A DNA stretch of 64,000 nucleotides from JANSWY01 sp965243755 (GCA_965243755.1 CBDEVW010000004.1:310001-374000); one strand, 5' to 3'; counted from the first letter of the stretch, positions 43,273 to 53,154 are shown. Notes: generated by a model not told the origin, from the letters alone. A program made the numbers and translations.

Positions 43273-44919
43273 ATGTCTGACTATACTAAATGGTTTCATC
43301 CTTATAAACCAGCAAAAGATTATTCAAAGAAAGTGGCTTATTTCAGTATGGAATTTGCCATTGATCAACCACTAAAGACGTATTCAGGAGGACTAGGATT
43401 TCTCGCAGGTTCTCATATGAGAAGTGGGTACGAACTCAAACAAAACCTGATTGGGATCGGGATGCTTTGGAAATATGGCTATTACGATCAAGGCAGGCAG
43501 TCTGATCAGTCTCTTGGCATTAATTTCGTTGAGAAAAATTACAATTTTTTAGAAGACACTGGAATTGTGGTGCCTGTAACCATTAAAGAAAATGAAAATG
43601 TGATGGTAAAGGCTTATTGCCTGAAACCTGAGACATTTGGTACGGTACCCATGTACTTCCTTTCTACAGATCTCCCGGAAAATGATTATATCTCCAGAAC
43701 AATCACCGATCGATTGTATGATGCCAATGAGTTAACGAGGATCGCACAAAGTATTGTCCTGGGTATCGGAGGAGCAAAAGTGGTGGAGGCCCTTGGCGGA
43801 GCTGATGTGTATCACCTCAATGAAGGGCATGGGCTTCCTGCATTCTTTTATTTGAAAGACAAAGGTGTAAAAAGCGATCAATTTGTTTTTACTACTCACA
43901 CACCTGAAAAAGCAGGTAATGAGGAGCGAGATGCTCAGCTGCTGAATGAAATGGGATTTTATGGTAAAGAACTTTCTCATCGTGAAATTCTTTCATTAAC
44001 CGATAACACCGGGATGCTAAACTATACAGTAGCGGCATTGAGGTTATCAAAAATAGCTAATGGAGTTTCTAAGCTACACGGTAAGGTTTCCAATGATATG
44101 TGGAAGTCATTTAAGCGGATATCCAAGATAATTTCTATCACCAATTCTCAAAACAAAACGTACTGGCAGGATGAAGGAATTGCTAAGGCCGTCAAAAAAG
44201 ATGATTATAAGGCACTGGCTAAACGAAAACGGGAGCTGAAACTGAACTTATTCAAGACGGTCGCCAATCAGACAGGAAAAATTCTCGATCCTGATGTGCT
44301 TACCGTGGTTTGGGCCAGAAGATTCGCTGGTTATAAACGGGCAGACCTGTTGCTTTGGGATATTGAACGCTTCAAAAAACTGGTTACAGATGAGCAAAGG
44401 CCAATACAGATTATTTGGGCTGGTAAACCTTATCCATTGGACGAGTATGCAGTGGGTGTTTTTAACCGGTTGATCAAAGAAACATTGCGTTTGCCCAACT
44501 GTACGGTACTTACCGGCTATGAATTGGAATTGTCCAGGTTACTGAAAGAGGGTTCTGATATTTGGCTGAATAACCCTAGAATTACCAGGGAAGCTTCTGG
44601 TACAAGTGGAATGACCGCAGCTATGAACGGATCTGTCAATGTGAGTACAGACGATGGGTGGATACCGGAGTTTGCAAAAAATGGCAAAAATGCATTTGTG
44701 CTTCCAGCACTGGATCACAAATTGCCTCATAAGGAACAAGATCAAAAGGACGCTGACAACTTGTATGAAATTCTTGATTCACAGGTGCTCAAGCTTTACT
44801 ATGAGGAACCTGAGGAATGGGGAAAAGTAGTTATGGCTAGTACCAAGGATGTTCTTCCTTACTTTGATAGCGGACGAATGGCCGATGAGTATTACCAACT
44901 GATGTACAATGTGAAATAA
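43273..44919 (+). CDS. GT35 (alpha-glucan phosphorylase-like) protein lacking the PLP lysine
   Basis: About 548 residues from ATG 43273 (an in-frame TTG lies 15 bases upstream). It follows the short alpha-glucan phosphorylase form: KVAYFSMEFAIDQPLKTYSGGLG, VYHLNEGHGLP, VWARRFAGYKRADLL and REASGTSGMTAAMNG. In phosphorylases the residue after SGM/SNM is the lysine that binds pyridoxal phosphate; here the codon at 44614-44616 encodes Thr. Without it normal phosphorolysis is doubtful. It may be a glycosyltransferase or a catalytically changed enzyme of glycogen metabolism. A terminator follows. Confidence 0.88.
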   Translation: MSDYTKWFHPYKPAKDYSKKVAYFSMEFAIDQPLKTYSGGLGFLAGSHMRSGYELKQNLIGIGMLWKYGYYDQGRQSDQSLGINFVEKNYNFLEDTGIVVPVTIKENENVMVKAYCLKPETFGTVPMYFLSTDLPENDYISRTITDRLYDANELTRIAQSIVLGIGGAKVVEALGGADVYHLNEGHGLPAFFYLKDKGVKSDQFVFTTHTPEKAGNEERDAQLLNEMGFYGKELSHREILSLTDNTGMLNYTVAALRLSKIANGVSKLHGKVSNDMWKSFKRISKIISITNSQNKTYWQDEGIAKAVKKDDYKALAKRKRELKLNLFKTVANQTGKILDPDVLTVVWARRFAGYKRADLLLWDIERFKKLVTDEQRPIQIIWAGKPYPLDEYAVGVFNRLIKETLRLPNCTVLTGYELELSRLLKEGSDIWLNNPRITREASGTSGMTAAMNGSVNVSTDDGWIPEFAKNGKNAFVLPALDHKLPHKEQDQKDADNLYEILDSQVLKLYYEEPEEWGKVVMASTKDVLPYFDSGRMADEYYQLMYNVK

Positions 44920-44955
44920 CTCATGTCTTTTTATACAAAATTATTTTGTTAAATT

Positions 44956-44981
44956 AAGGGGATAATAAGTCCCCTTTTTTT
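44956..44981 (+). terminator. Terminator abutting the kinase start
   Basis: AAGGGG (44956-44961) and CCCCTT (44971-44976) with a 9-base loop, then T to 44981. It ends the GT35 transcript, yet it lies directly before the GTG of the histidine kinase gene. Confidence 0.75.
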
Positions 44982-47699
44982 GTGCAGGAGAAGTTTAAGA
45001 TACCTATCAATACAATTGCGGTAGTTGGGATTTTGATCCTGGTGGCTTTTACAGTTATTTTCATCGTCATCAATAAGAGATCCAATGAGGCCACCAGGGA
45101 AATCGCTATTGAGCTGGCGACCAATATGACAGCAAGACATGGAGATGAGATCAAATTTATTTTTGATCAGGCATTGCTATCAACCAAGGCTATCAATCAG
45201 GCCATTGTCGAAACGGAGATGGATCATGACCATGGGAGAGAGTTTATATTGAGGTTGCTCCGTTCGCATTTAGAAAATAATCCCTCTTTTCTGGGTATTT
45301 GGGTGGTTTTTGAACCTGATGCTTTTCAATCGGATGAGTTGTTTATTGGAGATGACGGTACTGATTACACCGGGAGATTTGTGCCTTATTATCACAGGTT
45401 AGAAAATGAGCTTGAGCTGGATATATGTTATAACCCTGATAATTACGATTATTACAAAAGACCTAAGATCAGCCGTACAGATCAGTTGCTGCAACCTTTA
45501 ACATACACGGTGGAGGAAAAAAAGGTTACTGTGGTAACGATAAGTACCCCGATTCTTATCAATGGAGAATTTAAGGGAGCAGTTGGTGTAGATTATAACC
45601 TTAAGTTACTTCAGGAGAAGATTGCCAACCTGACGTTAAATGACAGAGGTTATGCCAGCCTGGTTTCCAATGATGGGTATATGGTGGCTCACCCTGATTC
45701 GATGATGGTTGGTAAGTTTTTTAGCTTTTTCCGCAATAATCCGAAAATATACTCCAGTTTATTGCTAGGAGAATCCTATTATGATCAGATTCATGATGAA
45801 GATGTAGATGAGGAGATTTATAGGTTCATCAGTCCGATATATATTAGGTTCAATGAAAACCCGTGGCTACTGGTTCTGCATATTCCATTATCGACCTTAA
45901 ACAGGGATTTTGTGCAAATAAGGAATTCGGTGCTGCTCATAGGGATGCTTTCTATCTTTCTTATTATTGCACTCATCGCCTATTCCATATCCAGGTGGAG
46001 CCAGGAGGCCAAGGAGCGGAAGGATGCACAGGCTCAGTTGAGCGACTCCTATGCTCAACTGATGTCCTACATGGAAGGTCCTGAATATGTTAACATTTAT
46101 TCACTGGATAGAAATTACTGCTACCTTAATTTCAACAGCTACCACAGGAAGGAAATGAAAAACTCCTTTAATGCTAAACCGGAAAAGGGTAAAAATATCC
46201 TGGAGCTATTTCCTAAATCTATCGCTGATAACATCAAACTGAATTATGACAGAGCACTAGAGGGTGAACACTTTATTGTGACATCAGAATACAACGGGAG
46301 CTATTTTCAACAGATTTTTAATCCTATTTACAATAATCAGGGTAAGGTGATTGGACTCACCTCCAACTTCATCAACATCACTGATAAAGTGAATGTGCAG
46401 AAGGAACTTGAAAAATACAGGGAACACCTTGAAGAGTTGGTAGAAGAGCGGACACAGGAAATCACCAAACAGAAAGAGTTCTTCCAAAATATCATTGACC
46501 AGGATCCTAGCCAGATATTTGTTAGAGATGCGCTGGGTAGATATGTGCTTTTGAATACTGCATCTGCAAAGACATTTCATCAGACTGTAGATGAGTTAAT
46601 AGGTAAGACGGTTTTTGAAACTCACCATGATCCTGAGGAGGCCAAAGAGTTTGCAGAAGAAGATCGCAGAATTCTGAAAGATGACCTCATCATTTCTTAT
46701 GAAAGCCATGTAGTTAACAGAGAAGGAGAAGAAAGATGGTATTATGCGAATAAATCAAGGTTGAAACTCGGTGATGAGTACTTTGTGTTGGGTGTGTTTG
46801 TAGATATTACTCACCTTAAAAACACCGAAAGAAGGCTTCAATTGGCCAACAACGAATTGAACGACACGGTTAACAAACTGAAAAACACTCAGTTTAAATT
46901 GATCGAATCTGAAAAGATGGCCTCTCTGGGACAACTCACTGCTGGTATTGCACATGAAATCAACAACCCCATAAACTTTGTTGCTGGTAACGTGAGCCCT
47001 CTGATGCAGGACCTCCAGGATCTTAAGAAGCTAGCTGGGGAGATCAGCCAGATCAATGGTGAAAGTGGGGAGCCCGTGAGTAAATTGAAAGAGATAATTG
47101 CCAATTACGATCTTCAATTTGTCATCGAAGAAATGGAAATGCTATTGAAAGGTGTGAAGGATGGTGCGGACCGAATCAATGGTATCGTAAAAAATCTGGG
47201 GACATTTGCTAGTCCAGAGGAGAAAGATCTGAGCCCATATAATCTCATCATTGGACTAAACTCAACCATGGAACTGGTAAGGTATAATGTGAAGGATCGA
47301 ATAACTTTCGACACAGAATTCGAAGAACTCCCCACCATAAGTTGTTATCCCAATAAATTAAATCAGGTATTTTTGAATCTGATCAATAATGCTATTCAGG
47401 CTATTCCGAAACAGGGTAAAATCACCATTCGGGCAAGAAATCTCAATGAGGACTTTATTGAAATATCCATTAGAGATACCGGGGAGGGAATTCCGGAAGA
47501 GGTACGATCAAAAATATTTGATCCATTTTTTACCACCAAGGAGGTTGGAAAAGGGACTGGCCTGGGACTTCCATTAAGTTTTAGTATCGTGGAACAACAT
47601 GGAGGTACCCTTTCATTTGAATCAGAAATTGGGAAAGGCACTGTGTTTATTGTGAAGTTGCCTGTGATAAAACCGGCCAATCAGAACTCACTGAATTAA
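44982..47699 (+). CDS. Sensor histidine kinase with Cache and PAS domains
   Basis: The 905-residue protein starts at a GTG. A first membrane helix (12-32) is followed by a double-Cache periplasmic sensor (about 35-300) and a second helix (about 306-330). Two PAS domains follow (about 350-475 and 500-625), with a coiled coil between. The phospho-acceptor is H658 in GIAHEINNP, and the ATPase domain (about 765-895) has the NLINNAIQAI N-box and the DTGEGIP and GTGLGLPLS motifs. No partner response regulator is adjacent. Confidence 0.94.
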   Translation: MQEKFKIPINTIAVVGILILVAFTVIFIVINKRSNEATREIAIELATNMTARHGDEIKFIFDQALLSTKAINQAIVETEMDHDHGREFILRLLRSHLENNPSFLGIWVVFEPDAFQSDELFIGDDGTDYTGRFVPYYHRLENELELDICYNPDNYDYYKRPKISRTDQLLQPLTYTVEEKKVTVVTISTPILINGEFKGAVGVDYNLKLLQEKIANLTLNDRGYASLVSNDGYMVAHPDSMMVGKFFSFFRNNPKIYSSLLLGESYYDQIHDEDVDEEIYRFISPIYIRFNENPWLLVLHIPLSTLNRDFVQIRNSVLLIGMLSIFLIIALIAYSISRWSQEAKERKDAQAQLSDSYAQLMSYMEGPEYVNIYSLDRNYCYLNFNSYHRKEMKNSFNAKPEKGKNILELFPKSIADNIKLNYDRALEGEHFIVTSEYNGSYFQQIFNPIYNNQGKVIGLTSNFINITDKVNVQKELEKYREHLEELVEERTQEITKQKEFFQNIIDQDPSQIFVRDALGRYVLLNTASAKTFHQTVDELIGKTVFETHHDPEEAKEFAEEDRRILKDDLIISYESHVVNREGEERWYYANKSRLKLGDEYFVLGVFVDITHLKNTERRLQLANNELNDTVNKLKNTQFKLIESEKMASLGQLTAGIAHEINNPINFVAGNVSPLMQDLQDLKKLAGEISQINGESGEPVSKLKEIIANYDLQFVIEEMEMLLKGVKDGADRINGIVKNLGTFASPEEKDLSPYNLIIGLNSTMELVRYNVKDRITFDTEFEELPTISCYPNKLNQVFLNLINNAIQAIPKQGKITIRARNLNEDFIEISIRDTGEGIPEEVRSKIFDPFFTTKEVGKGTGLGLPLSFSIVEQHGGTLSFESEIGKGTVFIVKLPVIKPANQNSLN

Positions 47700-47735
47700 T
47701 TCCGGCTGGGTAAAAAAATATTCCCATTCACTTCA

Positions 47736-47752
47736 TATGATTCAAAATCATA
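47736..47752. promoter_or_regulatory. Perfect inverted repeat before an unknown gene
   Basis: TATGATT and AATCATA, separated by CAA, form a 7-3-7 palindrome 49 bases before the ATG at 47801. It could be an operator. No promoter motif is clear. Confidence 0.35.
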
Positions 47753-47800
47753 ATAAAGTATGACCATATTAAGCGCAAGAAGTCATTGTTACTACAGCTA

Positions 47801-48229
47801 ATGAATATTGATCTAGGTCATAAAATTGAAGGTACGTATATCGGAGACATTGTGTCTTCTGATGAGAAAAAGACACATGAATGTACTGTTCAGGTAAAGC
47901 GATTGAGTGAGTTACTGATTAAGGTAGACTTTCAATTGAAGGATGATAAATATTCATTCAGAGGAATGCTGACTAATCATGAAGAGGGAATTCTGATGAT
48001 TGCACAGGAGAAAATCTCAGATCAATACATTCTTGGAGGAGTTAATGGTTTTCTTTACAAAAAACCTAATGTCCACGGCGGATTCGTCAATCAATTGAAT
48101 TCTTTTTATTTCCACATCATTTTAGATCGTTTCAATGGCGAGCATCAGGAAGTGTATTTTTTAGGGCAGGCTTCAAATAAATTGCAGCAAAACAACATTG
48201 ATACAAACAAGGTGCCTCAAAGTGCCTGA
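47801..48229 (+). CDS. Unknown small protein
   Basis: About 142 residues from ATG 47801; an in-frame TTG lies 15 bases upstream. There is no signal peptide or membrane helix. Beta-strand-rich, with VQVKRLSELLIKVDFQL, GMLTNHEEGILMIAQEK and FYFHIILDRF segments. I do not recognise the family. Its stop codon abuts the stop of the convergent DUF3857 gene with no spacer. Confidence 0.65.
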   Translation: MNIDLGHKIEGTYIGDIVSSDEKKTHECTVQVKRLSELLIKVDFQLKDDKYSFRGMLTNHEEGILMIAQEKISDQYILGGVNGFLYKKPNVHGGFVNQLNSFYFHIILDRFNGEHQEVYFLGQASNKLQQNNIDTNKVPQSA

Positions 48230-50122
48230 CTAAGTTGATTTCACAAATACCACCTTCTTTTTATCTGCTCTCGCACAATTTTGGTAGAATTTCACGTATT
48301 CCGGATATTTTGACTTATCAAAAACCCCATCATTGATAATGAATTTTCTGAAATATTTAATGAGTCCTTGCTCTACCTGTATATAAGATTCGTAGCTCCC
48401 AAATTCTGAGGTTATTTTTTTAGGTTTTGGTAAATGTTCAACCCTGATATTTTCAGGGATGTTAAAAGAAATACTATCAATTTCGGTGCGCCCATACCTG
48501 ATACGAAAGTCAGTTTTTCTATTCATGTTCTGATCGGGAATGGTATTGATAGGGTTAACCAAATTCGGAACAAGAAAGAATCGCTTACCTGTGATTGATG
48601 CCAGGTGGTCTACAGCTATTTGAGTACTCAAAGTAAAAGATGGTAATTCTGATTTGCTTTCCTTATACTGATAATCAAGTACTTTCATGCCGCTTAAATC
48701 ATACCAGTAGTTGATGTAGTCCCGCTTTTCTTTCTCATCCAAAGCTGGAAACCTTGAGATATAATCATAAGTCAGGCCATTAAATTTCGAAATGATTTTA
48801 CCGGAAGCGTTACCATGTTCATCGATATCTATGGTTATGTTGGTCAGTAGAACATTCTGGTCTACTTTGTATTTTGGAGTACGAACTATTGATCCTCCGT
48901 TTTCATCTATAACAAGCACGTCCCGGTCCGAAGTAAATTTGCCAAGATATCCGAATGGGTTAGTCTGACTGGTGCATTCCAGCCAAATGGTGTCGTTTTC
49001 AAACGGGACACACAGGAAAACATGGTTGAATTGCTGACTTGGAAACTCAGGATCAATCGTTTTGGCATTTTTTCCAGCATTTACCAGGGTGTATCTGGCT
49101 GTTACACCAAATTTTTCCAAGATGGATTTTGTGTAAAAAGTAAGTGCTTTACAATCTCCATATCCCTTTTCAGCAACTGTGCTGGCATGAAATGGTTGCC
49201 ACCCACCCAGGCCCAACTGAATGCTTACGTATCTGGTATTTGATTGCAGGTATTCGTATACAATTTGAACAATTTTTCTCTTATCCGTTTCCTGACCAAC
49301 CAATTGCTTGATCTCCTCTAAATGTGCAGGAGTGAGGTCGTCTCTACCAGCGCTGATGCTATTTATCCAATCCCCAAAAGATTGCCAGGAATTCAGATCC
49401 CCACTGAACCCTTCTATTTCAAATGCTGATGGAGCCAGCGACACTCTAGGTAGAATGGATTGATGACTTAGCTTTTCATACTCCACAGCTTTTTTGTTTT
49501 CCGCTTTCCAGGAATAGGTTTTTCTAAATTCATTTTCACTTACAGTTGGTTCTTCGACTAAATGCAAATCATACCTGACCTCATATTCGATAGGAACGTC
49601 TACAATATATTCTGAATGTTCAACAGCAATATTTTCACCCGGAATTGGTCGCCAGGAAGGAAGGAAGAAAAGGCCGTCATATGTTTTTTCAATTTCTACT
49701 TCGATGGTATATGGATACTGGTTGTAACTCAGGTCGATGTACTTAGTTCTATTGTCGCTGTACAAAGAGAACCCATCATACGAGCTGAAATCTTTAATGT
49801 CTGACTTTTTAATTTTCCGTATCAGATTACCTCTGCTGTCATACAACTTTGCGTTCAGTTGATTGATGATTTCCAGCTTGTCATAATGACCGTACACATC
49901 GGCCCATCTTTTTCCGGAGGAGTTAAGAATGGTTATAGCGTACTTGTTGTAAAAAGTGCCATTACCAATGTTGTTCAACTTAAAAGTATTTAAGTCATAT
50001 CTAAGCACCGCATGGGCATTTTCTTTCAGACTATCTGGAATCTGCGATGTGTCATAGCTTTGCCCAAATGATGTTGAGCAGACCCACAGCGTAGTTATAA
50101 GAGCTGTAAGAACGAGTCTCAT
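48230..50122 (-). CDS. DUF3857 transglutaminase-like secreted protein (intact triad)
   Basis: The 630-residue protein has a signal peptide (1-20, ending SFG|QS), a DUF3857 domain (about 35-220) and a transglutaminase-like domain (about 265-400). The Cys-His-acid set appears as GDCKALT (C324), FNHVF (H367) and LECTSQ (E382 instead of the usual Asp). A C-terminal beta domain ends the protein. Such proteins occur in pairs in Bacteroidota; the function is unknown, possibly protein crosslinking or proteolysis at the envelope. It overlaps the upstream paralogue by 4 bases. Confidence 0.88.
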   Translation of the reverse strand: MRLVLTALITTLWVCSTSFGQSYDTSQIPDSLKENAHAVLRYDLNTFKLNNIGNGTFYNKYAITILNSSGKRWADVYGHYDKLEIINQLNAKLYDSRGNLIRKIKKSDIKDFSSYDGFSLYSDNRTKYIDLSYNQYPYTIEVEIEKTYDGLFFLPSWRPIPGENIAVEHSEYIVDVPIEYEVRYDLHLVEEPTVSENEFRKTYSWKAENKKAVEYEKLSHQSILPRVSLAPSAFEIEGFSGDLNSWQSFGDWINSISAGRDDLTPAHLEEIKQLVGQETDKRKIVQIVYEYLQSNTRYVSIQLGLGGWQPFHASTVAEKGYGDCKALTFYTKSILEKFGVTARYTLVNAGKNAKTIDPEFPSQQFNHVFLCVPFENDTIWLECTSQTNPFGYLGKFTSDRDVLVIDENGGSIVRTPKYKVDQNVLLTNITIDIDEHGNASGKIISKFNGLTYDYISRFPALDEKEKRDYINYWYDLSGMKVLDYQYKESKSELPSFTLSTQIAVDHLASITGKRFFLVPNLVNPINTIPDQNMNRKTDFRIRYGRTEIDSISFNIPENIRVEHLPKPKKITSEFGSYESYIQVEQGLIKYFRKFIINDGVFDKSKYPEYVKFYQNCARADKKKVVFVKST

Positions 50123-52131
50123 TCTGTCATTTTTTTCTTCAGCACAATTTGTTCAGCTTGTTTGTTGATCATGAGATCATAAAACTGTCTGATGTATGCA
50201 TACTCTTCTGGTAGATAAAATGTTTTTTTCAGTTGAAATACACTGGCGATATTTATTTTTCCATTTACCACGGTACAAGAAAATTGGAAAACAGCAGCTC
50301 TATCAGGCAACTGAAATACTGTTGGATCAGGCATTTCTTCTACTTCGTAATTATCAGGAATGCTAAGTTCCATCATATAGCGCCTGGAAAAACCTGATGG
50401 AAAATCTACTGGCTGGGTCCTTAATTCACTTTTAAATGGATTTTCATCGTAAGCTCCATATAATAGTGCTGGTATGTAGATGATATCAGAGTCAATATTG
50501 TCTTCATTGTTTACTTTGAACTTTGAAGTAAGATCTGAATAGATGTCATCAGTGCCTTCAATGCTTGTTTCGCTCAATTTCCAGTCAAGTAAATTTTCAT
50601 CAATTGCATTGAAATATTTTTCCTCGCCATCATTAAGGATCAGTTTTCTTTTTGCTCTACCTACATTACCTTCACTACTAATAGTAATATCACCTGAAAT
50701 TTCTCCCGTTTCCTGAACAACCAGCTTGGCTTGAACTGTCTGTGAATTCTTATATGCGGATTGCAGAGGCACCCAACCAGGCGTTGTGGATGATATCTTA
50801 TACCCTTTTCCATTATGACAGTTTTCAGTGATCATCCCAAACGGAAGGCTTTTACGAGTAGCATCAAGCAACACACCACCTTCCTCAGTTTCGACAAAGC
50901 ATAATAGATAATTAAGTTTTTCTCTGTTTGGATAAATGGGGTGAGGCCTTCCATGATCACGAGTTCCTAACAAAACCGGATCCGAATTAAACCCTGCTTC
51001 TTTCATCATCATAGTCAACAGGAAGTTTATTGCTGCAACATTTCCTTCCTTTTCCTTAAATGTTTCTTTTGGGTTCTTTGGGTAAATACCAGTGAAACCA
51101 TTCCAATTAAAATTATTCTTCACATAGGAATAAATGGCGAGCTGTTGTTCGTAAGGTGATTTGCCATTCGTTATCGAAGCAACTGTTTCTCTCAGGAAAT
51201 TGGTCTTGTGTAAGTAGTCGCCAAAATAATCAGCATTAATCAGGTTTTCATTAAAGTCTTCGTATGATCCCGCAACTATTTTCAAGGTGGAATTTGGGTA
51301 TCTATAAGAAATAAGCTGAAAACCAATTTTGGCTTTGTAATCTTCAATGGAAGTCATGTAAGGTTCTTCTTTAACAGCAGGCACATTTTCAGCGGCCCAC
51401 CTGTAAGTTTCGCTATTGGATGTTATGGTGCCAACACCTTTGTCAACTTGTCCCCCAATTCCAACTTCTGATCTCCATTTGTATTGGAAATTTTCTACTT
51501 TACTGTTGGTTTCGTTAATGCTGAAATTCACATAACCTTGTGATATTTTTTGGTAATTGTAGTATTCCAATATAGACACATCGTATTGTGTATAGACTGT
51601 AGGAATGTCGGATTGAAATTCCCATTCTCTTAGATTCTGAATGAAATCAGAAACGATGCTGTAAGTGTATTCAATGACTGTTCCTTCTTTTACGGCAGGG
51701 AAGGCAAATTTCTTTACATACCAATACTTATTTAATTGTTCTTCAAAGATATCGCTGTTAGCTACCTTAGTTTTCACCACCTTTCCGTCTTCAAGGTTGT
51801 AGGTGTATGCTTTGATGACACCAACTTTTTCTCTGGCATTGACATTCGCCTGATAAAACGGAATACGGACTGTGGCATAGTCATACCCTTCTTTGGCATA
51901 TATTTTTATGCGTTGATGTCTTTCAAATACAAATTGGAATCCGTTTTGGTCACTATATTCAAAATGGGAATCTCCTTTGTCATACAGTATTTCTGCATGT
52001 GCCTCGGGATCAATCAAACTGGCCGTTTTTTCCAATTCGGCTTGAGTGACTTTACCAAATTTTACTTTTTTTTGAGCTGAAGCAGTCGTGACGATGGCCA
52101 GAATAAGAGATAGTTTTATTAGAAATTTCAT
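50119..52131 (-). CDS. DUF3857 transglutaminase-like secreted protein (degenerate triad)
   Basis: The 670-residue protein is related to the downstream gene. It has a signal peptide (1-19, TTASA|QK), DUF3857 (about 40-245) and a transglutaminase-fold domain (about 300-430). At the catalytic Cys position the motif reads EGNVAAIN (V365), and the His position reads NYLLCF (Y408), so it should be inactive as a protease or transglutaminase. It is probably a binding or scaffold partner of the intact copy. A strong promoter lies upstream. Confidence 0.88.
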   Translation of the reverse strand: MKFLIKLSLILAIVTTASAQKKVKFGKVTQAELEKTASLIDPEAHAEILYDKGDSHFEYSDQNGFQFVFERHQRIKIYAKEGYDYATVRIPFYQANVNAREKVGVIKAYTYNLEDGKVVKTKVANSDIFEEQLNKYWYVKKFAFPAVKEGTVIEYTYSIVSDFIQNLREWEFQSDIPTVYTQYDVSILEYYNYQKISQGYVNFSINETNSKVENFQYKWRSEVGIGGQVDKGVGTITSNSETYRWAAENVPAVKEEPYMTSIEDYKAKIGFQLISYRYPNSTLKIVAGSYEDFNENLINADYFGDYLHKTNFLRETVASITNGKSPYEQQLAIYSYVKNNFNWNGFTGIYPKNPKETFKEKEGNVAAINFLLTMMMKEAGFNSDPVLLGTRDHGRPHPIYPNREKLNYLLCFVETEEGGVLLDATRKSLPFGMITENCHNGKGYKISSTTPGWVPLQSAYKNSQTVQAKLVVQETGEISGDITISSEGNVGRAKRKLILNDGEEKYFNAIDENLLDWKLSETSIEGTDDIYSDLTSKFKVNNEDNIDSDIIYIPALLYGAYDENPFKSELRTQPVDFPSGFSRRYMMELSIPDNYEVEEMPDPTVFQLPDRAAVFQFSCTVVNGKINIASVFQLKKTFYLPEEYAYIRQFYDLMINKQAEQIVLKKKMTE

Positions 52132-52167
52132 TAGTATTAGTTTGATGAATCAAAAAGTACAGATGTG

Positions 52168-52198
52168 CAAAATTAAAAATCTAAACTAATAATCCCAA
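52168..52198 (-). promoter_or_regulatory. Promoter of the DUF3857 pair
   Basis: On the minus strand: TTG (52198-52196), 20 bases, TAATTTTG (52175-52168), a good Bacteroidota promoter, 37 bases before the ATG. Confidence 0.8.
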
Positions 52199-52269
52199 TT
52201 CACTAATGGTGATGAAGGTACAATCGATGATTGAATTTGCTGATTTATAGTGTGTTGTAATGCGGAAAG

Positions 52270-53100
52270 CTAAATCCTGCTCTCGATAAAATCCTTTATG
52301 AGCTCAAAAACATCATTTCTTTCCAGGTCATTGTGAGGCTCGTGATAGACGTTTTCGAGACTATGGAAAGAAACTAAACTGCCGGCATTTTCGGCAAATT
52401 CTTTTGAAGCATCATGGCTAATGATTTGATCCGCGGCTCCATGATAAATCAGGGTGGGTACCTTTACTTTTTGTGCATTTTCGATTGCCCATAATCCAGC
52501 TTCCCGGATATTTAGAAACAACCTCGCCGAAAGTTTAGAGTGAATCAACGGGTCATTTGCGTAAGCCTCTACTTCCTTTGGATCTTTAGAAATATGTGAG
52601 ATCTCCATTTCACTTTTTTCCCGATATCCTGGGAAAATATTATTCATAATTCCAGCCAGCTTTACTTTCATAGCAGGAGGCTCGAACGCCAGTTTAAACC
52701 AGGGGGAGGATAAGATCACGCCCGTTATTTCCTTACTCTGATCCCGGAGCATGTAATTGGCCACCTGGTTTCCTCCGAAACTATGCCCCATTAAAAAAAT
52801 CGGAATATCGGTATTATCAGCCCTGGCAGTTACAAGTAATTCCTCCATATCCTGCATGAGGTATTGGTATTTTCTGGAGTGTCCCCTGCGGCCTTCCGAC
52901 TTTCCGTGCCCCCTCAGGTCGTAACTATAAGTATTGCAATTGATTGTCGCCAGAAATTCAGCAACATGATTATACCTTTCCAGGTGTTCTCCAAATCCAT
53001 GTACGATGCAAACAGTTGCGACAGGTTTTTCTACTATCCACTTTTTACCATGAAGTGTAAGGCCATCCTTGCTAATAATTTCGAAATACTCCTCGTTCAT
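52270..53100 (-). CDS. Alpha/beta hydrolase, monoacylglycerol lipase-like
   Basis: The 276-residue protein has the serine hydrolase (Hydrolase_4) pattern: CIVHGFGEHLERY, DLRGHGKSEGRRGHSRKY, the nucleophile elbow GHSFGG (about 105-110), HGAADQIIS (Asp) and NVYHEPHND (His). It lacks a signal peptide, so it is probably cytoplasmic or membrane-associated. Divergent to the patatin-like gene with 84 bases between their start codons; both may act on lipids. Confidence 0.9.
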   Translation of the reverse strand: MNEEYFEIISKDGLTLHGKKWIVEKPVATVCIVHGFGEHLERYNHVAEFLATINCNTYSYDLRGHGKSEGRRGHSRKYQYLMQDMEELLVTARADNTDIPIFLMGHSFGGNQVANYMLRDQSKEITGVILSSPWFKLAFEPPAMKVKLAGIMNNIFPGYREKSEMEISHISKDPKEVEAYANDPLIHSKLSARLFLNIREAGLWAIENAQKVKVPTLIYHGAADQIISHDASKEFAENAGSLVSFHSLENVYHEPHNDLERNDVFELIKDFIESRI

Positions 53101-53146
53101 TTCCTGAGAATTCTGCTATTTTAGTACCGGTTGTAATATACTTAAA

Positions 53147-53154
53147 TACATTTG
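53147..53154 (+). promoter_or_regulatory. -7 element of the patatin-like gene
   Basis: TACATTTG matches TAnnTTTG, 30 bases before the ATG. TTG at 53131-53133 is too close (13-base spacer) to be a normal -33 element. Confidence 0.45.
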
